Assembly: GCA_040757715.1 (NCBI GenBank)
Contig: JBFLWS010000002.1
Span: 62,001 to 126,000 of the forward strand
Length of the DNA: 64,000 nucleotides
Reading direction: 5' to 3'
DNA from: CAIMFV01 sp040757715
Lineage (GTDB): Bacteria; Pseudomonadota; Alphaproteobacteria; Caulobacterales; Caulobacteraceae
Shown here piece by piece: positions 42,553 to 50,431 of the stretch. Numbering within the stretch: the first letter of the stretch is position 1; every line of letters starts with the position of its first letter. Both the position numbers and the translations under genes were made by a program. The notes under the pieces are model-generated. The model was not told the origin of the DNA. It saw nothing but the letters and a program-made list of their open reading frames with translations, and searched no databases.

Positions 42553-43698
42553 ATGACGAGACCGTTCACCTTCAGCTGCGACGCCCATGTGGTGGAGCCG
42601 CTGGATCTTTACACCAGCAATGTCCCGGCGCGCCTGCACCACCAGGTGCTGAGCACCAAGGTGATCGATGGATTTCTGTGCAGCTTTATCGGCGAGACCC
42701 AGGTCTATCGGGTGCCGGTGAATATCTTCGACCACAAGGTGGGCGCCGGCGTGACCTTGGGCGAGGGCTCGCTGATGAAGCCCCAAGGCGCGCGCGACCT
42801 GCGCAAGCGCATCGCCGACATGGAGAAGGACGGCATCGACGCCGAGCTCATTTTCCCCACCATGGCCCTCACCGCCGCGCGCATCACCGATCGCGACGCC
42901 GCCGTGGCCCACGCCCATGTGTGGAACGACTGGATCTGGGCCTATTTCGACGGCGTGCGGAACAAGTTCGTCCCGGCGGCTTTCGTGCCCCTGACCGGGT
43001 TCGACGAACTGCTGACCGAGATGAAACGGGCCCTGGCCAAGGGCTTCACGGCCATCATGCTGCCGCCCGTAGCCGGCAACGCCCTGCCCGGCTACACCGA
43101 TCCGGCGTGGGATGCGGTGTTCGCCTGCGCGGCCGAAGCCGACGCGACCTTCGTCATGCATACCGCCACGGGCGGCGCCACCATCAAGGCGCTGAGTGGT
43201 CCGGGCGGCGCAGTGTTCAACTACACCCGCCAGATGTTCGACGCCCAGGACGCCACCTTGCGTCTGGTGGCGGGGGGCGTGCTCGACCGCAATCCGAAGG
43301 CGCGCATCATGTTCGCCGAATGCAGCGCCGGCTGGCTGCAGCCCTTGGCCGAGCGCATGGACGAGGTCTATTTCGGTCACGCCCCATGGGTGGAACCCAA
43401 GCTCAGCCGCCCGCCGAGCCAGGTGCTGAAGGATCAGGTTTATGCGGCCTTCCAGAACGACGTGGGCTCGCTCAGCATCCGCAAGGAATACCTGAACAAT
43501 ATCGTCTTCTCGTCAGACTATCCGCACTCCGAGGGCACCTTCCCCTTCACTCAAAAGGTGCTGTCGGAAGGTTTCGCCCGCCTGCCCGGCCTGACCGAAT
43601 CGGAAAAAGCCGCCGTGCTCGGCCTCAACGCGGCCAAGCTGTTCCACATCGCTGTGGATCGCGTGCCGGAGGAGACCGTGCGCGCCAAGGCCGCCTGA
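42553..43698 (+). CDS. Amidohydrolase family 2 protein
   Basis: The protein has 381 residues from MTRPFTFSCDAH, with AGGAAA upstream. The DAHVVEP metal motif lies at residues 9-15, and VFSSDYPHSEGTFPFTQKV near residue 320 holds the late Asp. It is a paralogue of the gene at 12975-14060 and shares its end motif. The family includes hydrolases and decarboxylases of cyclic carboxylates. It is the last lipid-region gene before the carbohydrate operon. It is probably controlled by the TetR-type site upstream. The reaction is not known. Confidence 0.9.
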   Translation: MTRPFTFSCDAHVVEPLDLYTSNVPARLHHQVLSTKVIDGFLCSFIGETQVYRVPVNIFDHKVGAGVTLGEGSLMKPQGARDLRKRIADMEKDGIDAELIFPTMALTAARITDRDAAVAHAHVWNDWIWAYFDGVRNKFVPAAFVPLTGFDELLTEMKRALAKGFTAIMLPPVAGNALPGYTDPAWDAVFACAAEADATFVMHTATGGATIKALSGPGGAVFNYTRQMFDAQDATLRLVAGGVLDRNPKARIMFAECSAGWLQPLAERMDEVYFGHAPWVEPKLSRPPSQVLKDQVYAAFQNDVGSLSIRKEYLNNIVFSSDYPHSEGTFPFTQKVLSEGFARLPGLTESEKAAVLGLNAAKLFHIAVDRVPEETVRAKAA

Positions 43699-43789
43699 CG
43701 CTCGACCTATTCCTCCCCCAACTGGCCGGAGCCCGCCACCGCGGACGCCGGCCTTCTTGTGTTCGACGCCGGGCGGTTCAAGGTACGGC

Positions 43790-45331
43790 CTACGCCCGGC
43801 GGCGCGCGGGGTCGGCGGTGTCGTTCACCAGCAAAGAGAGCACCGCGGCGATGAGGAACGAAGCCCCGCCCACGGCCAGGGCGTAGATCGGCTGTCCGCC
43901 CAGGAGGCCTTTGACGATGGCCCCGAGCACGGTGGCCGCAAGCAATTGCGGCACCACGATGAAGATGTTGAAGATGCCCATATAGACGCCCATCTTGCGC
44001 AGGCTGATAGCCCCAGAGAGGATCGAATAGGGCGCGGACAGGATCGAGGCCCAGGCTACGCCCACCCCGATCATGGCGATCCACAACAGGTGCGGGTCGC
44101 GGATGAACAGGAACGAGAAGAGGCCGATCCCGCCGAGGGTGAGGCTGATGGCGTGAGCTACAGTGCGACCCACCGTGGCGGCGAGGCTCGGCAGGGCCAA
44201 GGCGGCTACAGCCGCCACTCCGCTATAGATGGCGAACAGGACGCCGACCCAGTCGGCGCCCTCATTGTAGGCGCGCGAGGCGGTATCGCTGACGCCGTAA
44301 TGGAAACTCGTCACCGCGCTCGTGGTGTAGATCCACATGGCGAAGAGTGCGAACCAGGTGAAGAACTGCACCAGGGTCAAGGACCGCATCACCTTGGGCA
44401 TGGCGAAGAGGTCGTCCACCACCTCGGTGAGCACGGCAGCCAGTCCACCGCGGCCCCTGAGGGCGCCCGCGGCGATCTGCGCAAGGCCGAAGCCGCCGAT
44501 CAGCCCCGCCAGCACGAACATCTCCTTCTGCAGCTGCAAGACGGCGACCATCGCGGCGAGGACGAGCCCCGCGACGACGCAGAGAGCCCCTCCGATCAGA
44601 TTGGCGCGCAGGCTGCGGGGGGGCGACGACACCGCCTCAGGCTCCAGGGCGGCGAGGGCCTCCGGCGGGTGTTCCTTCGTGGTCAGCACCGTCCACAGCA
44701 CCGAACTGAACAGCAGCGCCGCGCCGATATAGAAGGCGGTCTTCACCGACGGCGGTATTTGGCCTTCGGGCGCAACGTTGGGGATGCCCAGCACCGTGGT
44801 CAGCAGCCAAGGCAGGGCCGAGGCGAACACCGCGCCCACGCCGATGAAGAAGCTTTGCAGGGCGAAGCCTTGCGTGCGCTGCTCATCGGGCAGGAGATCG
44901 CCGACAAAGGCGCGGAACGGCTCCATGGTGATGTTGATGGAGGCGTCCATCAGCCAGAGCATGAGGGCGGCCACCCACAGCGCAGCCGAATTGGGCATCA
45001 CGGTCAGGGCCAGGGTGGTGAGGACGGCGCCCGCCAGCACATAGGGGCGCCGGCGGCCGAGGCGTCCCCAGGTGCGATCGCTGAAATGACCCACCAGCGG
45101 CTGCACGAGAAGCCCGGTGAGCGGCGCTGCGATCCACAGGATCGGCAGCTTGTCGACATCAGCGCCCAGGGTCTGGAAGATGCGGCTGGTGTTGGCGTTC
45201 TGCAGCGCAAAGCCGATCTGCACGCCGAAGAAGCCGAAACACATGTTCCAGATCCGGCCGAACGAAAGTTTGGTCTTGAGCATCGACTTGGGTCCTACGT
45301 TCGGCAGTGGACGAGAAGAAACTCGCTTCAT
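43790..45331 (-). CDS. MFS sugar transporter, sucrose/maltose (GPH-like) type
   Basis: The protein has 513 residues from an ATG that overlaps the glucosidase stop (ATGA); MLKTKLSFGR at 45283 with AGGA upstream is a good alternative. Twelve membrane helices can be drawn. GHFSDRTWGRLGRRRPYVL, typical of plant-like sucrose and bacterial maltose symporters, lies after helix 2. It is expected to bring maltose or short glucans across the inner membrane. It is the last gene of the operon from 50287 and corresponds by context to the MFS maltose transporter of Caulobacter. The homology is from memory. Confidence 0.9.
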   Translation of the reverse strand: MKRVSSRPLPNVGPKSMLKTKLSFGRIWNMCFGFFGVQIGFALQNANTSRIFQTLGADVDKLPILWIAAPLTGLLVQPLVGHFSDRTWGRLGRRRPYVLAGAVLTTLALTVMPNSAALWVAALMLWLMDASINITMEPFRAFVGDLLPDEQRTQGFALQSFFIGVGAVFASALPWLLTTVLGIPNVAPEGQIPPSVKTAFYIGAALLFSSVLWTVLTTKEHPPEALAALEPEAVSSPPRSLRANLIGGALCVVAGLVLAAMVAVLQLQKEMFVLAGLIGGFGLAQIAAGALRGRGGLAAVLTEVVDDLFAMPKVMRSLTLVQFFTWFALFAMWIYTTSAVTSFHYGVSDTASRAYNEGADWVGVLFAIYSGVAAVAALALPSLAATVGRTVAHAISLTLGGIGLFSFLFIRDPHLLWIAMIGVGVAWASILSAPYSILSGAISLRKMGVYMGIFNIFIVVPQLLAATVLGAIVKGLLGGQPIYALAVGGASFLIAAVLSLLVNDTADPARRRA

Positions 45332-46956
45332 CCTCGCTCGGCGATGAAGGCGGCGTAGCCGGGAAGCACGCCGGTCTCTTCGCGCCAGCCGTTGACCGCC
45401 TCGACCAGCTTCCACCCGTCCGGCAGCGGGAAGGACGTCGGCTCCGAGGACAAATTGAACACGCAAAGCATACGCTGCGCTCCGTTCCGGCGCTCAAAGG
45501 CGAGCACATCGCCAGCGCTGGCGAGCGGCTGGAAGGCGCCCGTCTGCAACACCGGATAGGCTTTTCGCAGGGCGATGATCCGGCGCGTGAAGTGCAGCAG
45601 CGAGTTCGGATCCGCCTCCTGCACATCCACCGCCAGTCGGCGATGATCCATAGGCATGGGCAGCCAGGGCTTGGCCGGGGTGAACCCGCCCTGCGCCTCT
45701 TCGGCGAGCCAAGGCATGGGCGTGCGCGCGCCGTCGCGCCCAAGGGTCAAGGGCCAGTTGACCAGGGCTTCCGGATCTTGCAACGCCTCGAAGGGGATGT
45801 CCGCCTGCGGCAGGCCGAGCTCGTCGCCGTAATAGAGGAAGATGTTGCCGCGCAGGCAGGCGAGCAAGAGAAGGTTCATCCGCGCCGCCGCGTCGCGATG
45901 CTCGGGCAGCGCCCAACGCGTCACCGCGCGCGGCGCGTCGTGATTGGAGAAGGCCCAGCTCGGCCACCCCTCGTCGGCGCCGCCGCCCCAAGAACCCAGG
46001 GACCTCGACACCAGCGTCGACGTCAGCACATCGGCGTAGAGGAAGTCGAAGTTATAGGCGCTGTTCAGCCGCCGATCATCGGCGGTGTAGAGCTTCATCT
46101 CCGCGTCGGCCTCGGCGCCGCCCACTTCGGCCACAGTGAAGCGCGCCTCGCCATAGCTGTCGGTAAGCGTGCGCACGCGCTCGAGGAACTTTGCGATGTC
46201 CGGGTGCGACTGGTTGTAGAGGTGCAGCTGGAAATCGAACGGGCGGGTGCGGCGTCCGGGCGGGGCGGGCGGATTATCCCTGAGCGCCGGGTCGTGCATG
46301 CTGAAGTTCACCGCATCGAGCCGAAACCCGTCGACGCCGCGATCCAGCCAGAACTTCGCCGCCTGCAGCACCGCATCCTGAACCTCCGGATTGTGCAGAT
46401 TGAGGTCCGGCTGCGAGGGTAGGAAATTGTGCAGATAGTACTGGCAGCGGGCGGCGTCCCAGGTCCAGGCTGGGCCGCCGAACACCGATTGCCAATTGCT
46501 GGGCGGCGAACCGTCGGGCTTGGCGTCCGCCCACACATACCAGTCGGCCTTTGGATTGCTGCGATCCTGACGGCTTTCGCGGAACCAGGCGTGCTGGTCG
46601 GAGGTGTGGGAATAGACCTGGTCGATGATGACCTTCAGGCCAAGCGCGTGGGCCCGCGCCAGCAGCCGGTCGAAATCCTCGAGCGTTCCGAAGATCGGGT
46701 CGACATCGCAATAGTCGGAAATGTCGTAGCCGAAGTCCTTCATCGGCGATCGGAAGAAGGGCGACAGCCACACGCCGTCCACGCCCAGGGCGGCGATGTA
46801 GTCGAGATGCTGCAGCACGCCGGGCAAGTCGCCCACGCCGTCGCCATTGGAGTCGGCGAAGCTGCGCGGATAGATCTGGTAGAGCACGGCCCCTTTCCAC
46901 CAGGGCGTCGTCGCCGGCTGCGTCGCCTGTCTTTGCGCGGGAGCTGGAGGGGTCAT
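45328..46956 (-). CDS. Alpha-glucosidase, GH13 family
   Basis: The protein has 542 residues from the ATG at 46956 that overlaps the amylase stop. GH13 regions appear in order: YQIYPRSFADSNGDGVGDL, GLKVIIDQVYSHTSDQH, DGFRLDAVNFSMHDP (nucleophile Asp), VAEVGG (acid Glu) and FSNHDAPR (third Asp). No signal peptide is seen, so it probably acts in the cytoplasm and cuts imported oligosaccharides into glucose. The order with a transporter and a secreted amylase fits alpha-glucan use. The DVDPIFGTLEDFDRLL region suggests the GH13 alpha-glucosidase group. Confidence 0.94.
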   Translation of the reverse strand: MTPPAPAQRQATQPATTPWWKGAVLYQIYPRSFADSNGDGVGDLPGVLQHLDYIAALGVDGVWLSPFFRSPMKDFGYDISDYCDVDPIFGTLEDFDRLLARAHALGLKVIIDQVYSHTSDQHAWFRESRQDRSNPKADWYVWADAKPDGSPPSNWQSVFGGPAWTWDAARCQYYLHNFLPSQPDLNLHNPEVQDAVLQAAKFWLDRGVDGFRLDAVNFSMHDPALRDNPPAPPGRRTRPFDFQLHLYNQSHPDIAKFLERVRTLTDSYGEARFTVAEVGGAEADAEMKLYTADDRRLNSAYNFDFLYADVLTSTLVSRSLGSWGGGADEGWPSWAFSNHDAPRAVTRWALPEHRDAAARMNLLLLACLRGNIFLYYGDELGLPQADIPFEALQDPEALVNWPLTLGRDGARTPMPWLAEEAQGGFTPAKPWLPMPMDHRRLAVDVQEADPNSLLHFTRRIIALRKAYPVLQTGAFQPLASAGDVLAFERRNGAQRMLCVFNLSSEPTSFPLPDGWKLVEAVNGWREETGVLPGYAAFIAERG

Positions 46957-48779
46957 GGGGCGGCGATGGTGGTCTTGCAAACGATATAGGACAGGGGCGG
47001 CGCCTCGATCTTGGCGGCGCCCGGGGCGAAGGGCGCCTTGGGACAGGCGCCGTGCAGCGAGACAAAGCCGGCGGCCGAAGCGCTCACCTCGACTCCCGCG
47101 GCGTGCGGCTTGCGGTCGGTGTTGAACACCACCAGCACCTCGGCGTTCGATCCGGGGACCCGACGCGAGACGGCGAACAGTCCCGGCCCATCTCCCGTCA
47201 GGCGCACCACCTCGTCGCCACGGCGCAAGGCGGGCTCGGCGGTGCGGATGGCCGCCATTTCCGCCAGGGCGCGGAAGATGGGGTGGGTGGTGTCGTAATT
47301 GTCCCTGGCCGTGGTGGCCGAGGTCGCCACGAGGCTCTCGGCGTTGTAGGCGGCGACCTTGCTTGCGAACATCGACTGGCGCGACGCTTGGTCGCCGCCG
47401 GAGCCGGCGAAGCCCTGCTCGTCGCCGTAGTAGATCACCGGCTGTCCGCGTAGGAAGAAGCTCATAGCGTAGGCGAGCACCACCCGATCGCGCACTTCGT
47501 CATCAGTGGCGGTAGGCTGAGCCTGGCGCACGAAATAGGCGAAGCGGCCGTCGTCGTGGCTGGAGATGAAGGTCGGCAGCCGGCGCGCGCCGGCCTCGCC
47601 GTCGGCAAAGGTGGAATCCGCGGCGATCAGGTGCTCAAGCTTGGAGACCGCCTCCCCTTTCGCGACAACGTCGACCACCGTCTGGCGAAAGCTGAAGTCG
47701 AGCAGGGCGGGAAAGGCGGCGGTTCGGGTGTAGCTGGCCAGGAAGGCCGGATCGCTGTCGGCTACCTCGCCGAAGATGTGGAAGTTCGGCACGCCCTTGG
47801 CCAGCGCCTTCGCCTGCATGGCAGGAATGAAGGCGCGCCAGAACGCCTTGTCCACGTGCCGGCCCGTATCGATGCGGAACCCGTCCACGCCGTAGGCGTC
47901 GATCCAGGCGCAGTAGATGTCGATGAAGCCCTGAACCACTCGCGGATTCTCGGTGTAGAGATCGTCCAGCCCGGAAAAGTCGCCATAGGTGGCGCTTTCG
48001 CCGCGATAGGTCGTCTCGCCGCGATTGTGGTAGTAGATGGGATTGTTCAGCCAATCCGGCGTCTTGGCGTGCTCTTCGCCCTTGGGCACATAGGGCGTGT
48101 AGGCGAAGTCCGGACGGGTCAGCTTGGCGAAATTCGCCGGACTGTGGTCGTCGTCGCCTCTAAATCCGTCATTGATCGGCGCGCCAGCCGCCCCGCCGCG
48201 ACGGGTGACCGGATAGTCGCCCTTGGCGCGATAGACGCAGTCATTAGCTGGACATTCGCGATAGCGGATGACGTCCGCCGTGTGGTTGGTGACGATGTCC
48301 ATATAGACCTTGAGGCCGCGGGCATGAGCCGCGTTCACCAGGTCCTTGAAGTCCTTCTTCGTGCCGAAGTGCGGATCGACGTCGGTGAAGTCGAGGATCC
48401 AGTAGCCGTGATAGCCGGCGCTTTCCTGGCCAGGCTCGCCCTGCACCGGCTTGTTGCGAAAGATCGGCCCCACCCAGATGGCCGTGGCGCCAAGCCGCTG
48501 GATGTAGTCGAGCTTGCCGATCAGGCCCTTCAGGTCGCCGCCATTGTAGAAGGCCTTGGAGGTCGGATCGAAGCCGGTCTTCAGACGATCGCCTAAGAGC
48601 CCGCCGCGATCATTGGCCGGATCGCCGTTGGCGAAGCGGTCCGGCAGCAGGAAATAGATGACCTCGTCCTCGGGCGCGCGCGCTCGGTAAGCCGCCTCTG
48701 TTGCGGCCTGGACCGGAGGCGGTCCGGCCAATGTCGCGCAGGCGAGACTGGCGGTAAGCAGGGCCTTCAGCGTCTTCAT
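46953..48779 (-). CDS. Secreted alpha-amylase, GH13 family
   Basis: The protein has 608 residues from MKTLKALLTA at 48779, whose ATG overlaps the next gene's stop (ATGA). The first 26 residues are a signal peptide (LLTASLACATLAGPPPVQA, cut before ATEAAY). Catalytic regions are DGFRIDTGRHVD (Asp), FHIFGEVADSD (Glu) and FISSHDDGRF (Asp). The extra insertion with CPANDCVYRAKGDYP has two cysteines. The enzyme should hydrolyse starch or cyclic/long maltodextrins in the periplasm or outside. It is linked to the TonB receptor upstream, which would import the products. Confidence 0.94.
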   Translation of the reverse strand: MKTLKALLTASLACATLAGPPPVQAATEAAYRARAPEDEVIYFLLPDRFANGDPANDRGGLLGDRLKTGFDPTSKAFYNGGDLKGLIGKLDYIQRLGATAIWVGPIFRNKPVQGEPGQESAGYHGYWILDFTDVDPHFGTKKDFKDLVNAAHARGLKVYMDIVTNHTADVIRYRECPANDCVYRAKGDYPVTRRGGAAGAPINDGFRGDDDHSPANFAKLTRPDFAYTPYVPKGEEHAKTPDWLNNPIYYHNRGETTYRGESATYGDFSGLDDLYTENPRVVQGFIDIYCAWIDAYGVDGFRIDTGRHVDKAFWRAFIPAMQAKALAKGVPNFHIFGEVADSDPAFLASYTRTAAFPALLDFSFRQTVVDVVAKGEAVSKLEHLIAADSTFADGEAGARRLPTFISSHDDGRFAYFVRQAQPTATDDEVRDRVVLAYAMSFFLRGQPVIYYGDEQGFAGSGGDQASRQSMFASKVAAYNAESLVATSATTARDNYDTTHPIFRALAEMAAIRTAEPALRRGDEVVRLTGDGPGLFAVSRRVPGSNAEVLVVFNTDRKPHAAGVEVSASAAGFVSLHGACPKAPFAPGAAKIEAPPLSYIVCKTTIAAP

Positions 48780-50287
48780 GCCGCCCCGCGCAGATTGGCG
48801 GCGCAATGCTTGGCGATGAACCCCTCATGGGTGTCGGCCTGGGCCGTCTCGCGATCGATGATCGCCTTCACCGACGCCATGTACTCGCCAAGATCAGCCT
48901 CGGAGGTGGCGTCGGCCAGGGGGTGCCAGGTTTGCGGCGTCACGCCCTGCCCCACCATCACCTGCAGCCAGCCCACCTCGGCGAACAGCTCGTCCGCGTC
49001 GCGGAAGATGCGTCCCGAGGCGCGGAACTGCTCCAACTTGGCCTTCAGCCCGTCCGGCACGTCGAGGGCGCGGCAGGCGCGCCAGAACGGCGTGTCGTCG
49101 CGGCGCGTGGCCTTGTAGTGCAGGATGATGAAGTCGCGGATCTTCTCGTATTCGAAGGCGCTCTGGCGATTGTACTCGGCGATGTCGGCCTCGATCATCT
49201 CCTTGCGCGGCAGGAACTTCAAAAGCCGCGACAGGGCGGACTGGATCAGGTGGATGCTGGTGGACTCCAGCGGCTCCAAGAACCCTGACGACAGGCCGAC
49301 GGCGATGACGTTCTTCACCCAGGCCTTCTTGCGCATGCCGGCCTTGAAGCGGATCGGCCGCGGATCGGCGAGGGGCTCGCCATCGAGATTGGCGAGCAGC
49401 AGGCGCGCGGCTTCGTCCTCGTCCATGAAGGCGCTGCAAAAGACGTGGCCGTTGCCGATGCGGTGCTGCAAGGGGATGCGCCATTGCCAGCCCGCGAGCC
49501 GAGCGGTGGCGCGGGTATAGGGCGTCAGGGGCGAGACCGAGGCGCAGGGAACCGCCAGGGCCCGATCGCAGGGCAGCCAGCGCGACCAGTCCTCGAAGCC
49601 TGCGCCCAGCGCGCCCTCGATCAACAGTCCCCGGAAACCGGAGCAGTCGATGAACACGTCGCCTTCGACACGGCGATCGCCGGCGAGGCGCAGCGCTTCC
49701 ACGCACCCGGTCTCGGGATGCAGGTCCACCGTCTCGATCCGCCCCTCGATCCGACGCACGCCTCGGGGTTCGGCGTAGCGGCGCAGATAGGCGGCGTAGA
49801 GGCTGGCGTCGAAGTGATAGGCCCGCTGCACTTCCGGCAAGGTGCGCGAGGTACGGGCAGGCCCGCGCTGCATGCGCCCGGCCATGGCCATGGCGTAGTT
49901 CTGGCTGTAGGCGCCCAGCGGCTCCGCAAGGCCGAGCGCCTTCGCCCGCAGCCAATAGTGATGAAAGGGGATGAGGCCCACATCGCGGCCCACCGCACCG
50001 AAGGCGTGCATGTAGCGCGAGCCAGGCTCGAACCAGTCGACGAACTCGATGGCCAGCTTGATGGTGCCCATGGTGGCGCGGAGGAAATCGTCCTCGTCGA
50101 TGCCAAGGGCGGCGTTGAACAATTGGATTTGGGGAATGGTGGCTTCGCCGACGCCCACCGTGCCGATGTCGTCAGACTCGACAAGCTGAATATCGAAGCC
50201 GGGGATCAGGAAGCGGGAGAATAGAGCCGCCGTCATCCATCCGGCCGTGCCGCCTCCGACGATGACGATCCTGACGGGCGCGGACAT
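48776..50287 (-). CDS. Flavin-dependent tryptophan-halogenase-like protein
   Basis: The protein has 503 residues. The FAD motif IVGGGTAGWMTAAL is at the N-terminus, the halogenase WxWxIP motif is GWQWRIP near residue 268, a Lys is kept in ATMGTIKLAIEF near residue 78, and GFLEPLESTSIHLIQ carries the conserved Glu. All parts needed for FADH2-dependent halogenation are thus present. Yet these proteins are regular neighbours of TonB sugar receptors in Caulobacterales and related groups, where no halogenated product is known. It lies between the receptor and the amylase and needs a flavin reductase from elsewhere. Confidence 0.92.
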   Translation of the reverse strand: MSAPVRIVIVGGGTAGWMTAALFSRFLIPGFDIQLVESDDIGTVGVGEATIPQIQLFNAALGIDEDDFLRATMGTIKLAIEFVDWFEPGSRYMHAFGAVGRDVGLIPFHHYWLRAKALGLAEPLGAYSQNYAMAMAGRMQRGPARTSRTLPEVQRAYHFDASLYAAYLRRYAEPRGVRRIEGRIETVDLHPETGCVEALRLAGDRRVEGDVFIDCSGFRGLLIEGALGAGFEDWSRWLPCDRALAVPCASVSPLTPYTRATARLAGWQWRIPLQHRIGNGHVFCSAFMDEDEAARLLLANLDGEPLADPRPIRFKAGMRKKAWVKNVIAVGLSSGFLEPLESTSIHLIQSALSRLLKFLPRKEMIEADIAEYNRQSAFEYEKIRDFIILHYKATRRDDTPFWRACRALDVPDGLKAKLEQFRASGRIFRDADELFAEVGWLQVMVGQGVTPQTWHPLADATSEADLGEYMASVKAIIDRETAQADTHEGFIAKHCAANLRGAA

Positions 50288-50361
50288 GGGCTGTTATCCG
50301 GGAAAGATGGGCATGGCGAGCATTGCGACGCCGTGTCCTACGCTCAAAGGAGGTTCGGTTC

Positions 50362-50387
50362 GGGGAGAAAGGCGGACCTCTCTCCCC
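50362..50387. other. Hairpin GGGGAGA-N12-TCTCCCC between receptor and halogenase genes
   Basis: Perfect seven-base arms lie in the 144-base gap after the receptor stop. There is no clear T-run on either strand. It could dampen read-through or protect the receptor mRNA, so that the outer-membrane protein is made in excess. No ATACGTAT box is seen in this gap. Confidence 0.35.
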
Positions 50388-50431
50388 TGGCCGAGTCTCA
50401 AGCTAACACCGCTTGCTCAATACATCGCGGG

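Noticed and set aside
43757..45358. Plus-strand open frame of 533 codons rich in Glu, His and Gly
   Set aside because: It is antisense to the MFS transporter; the composition is that of a reverse-complement of a membrane protein gene.
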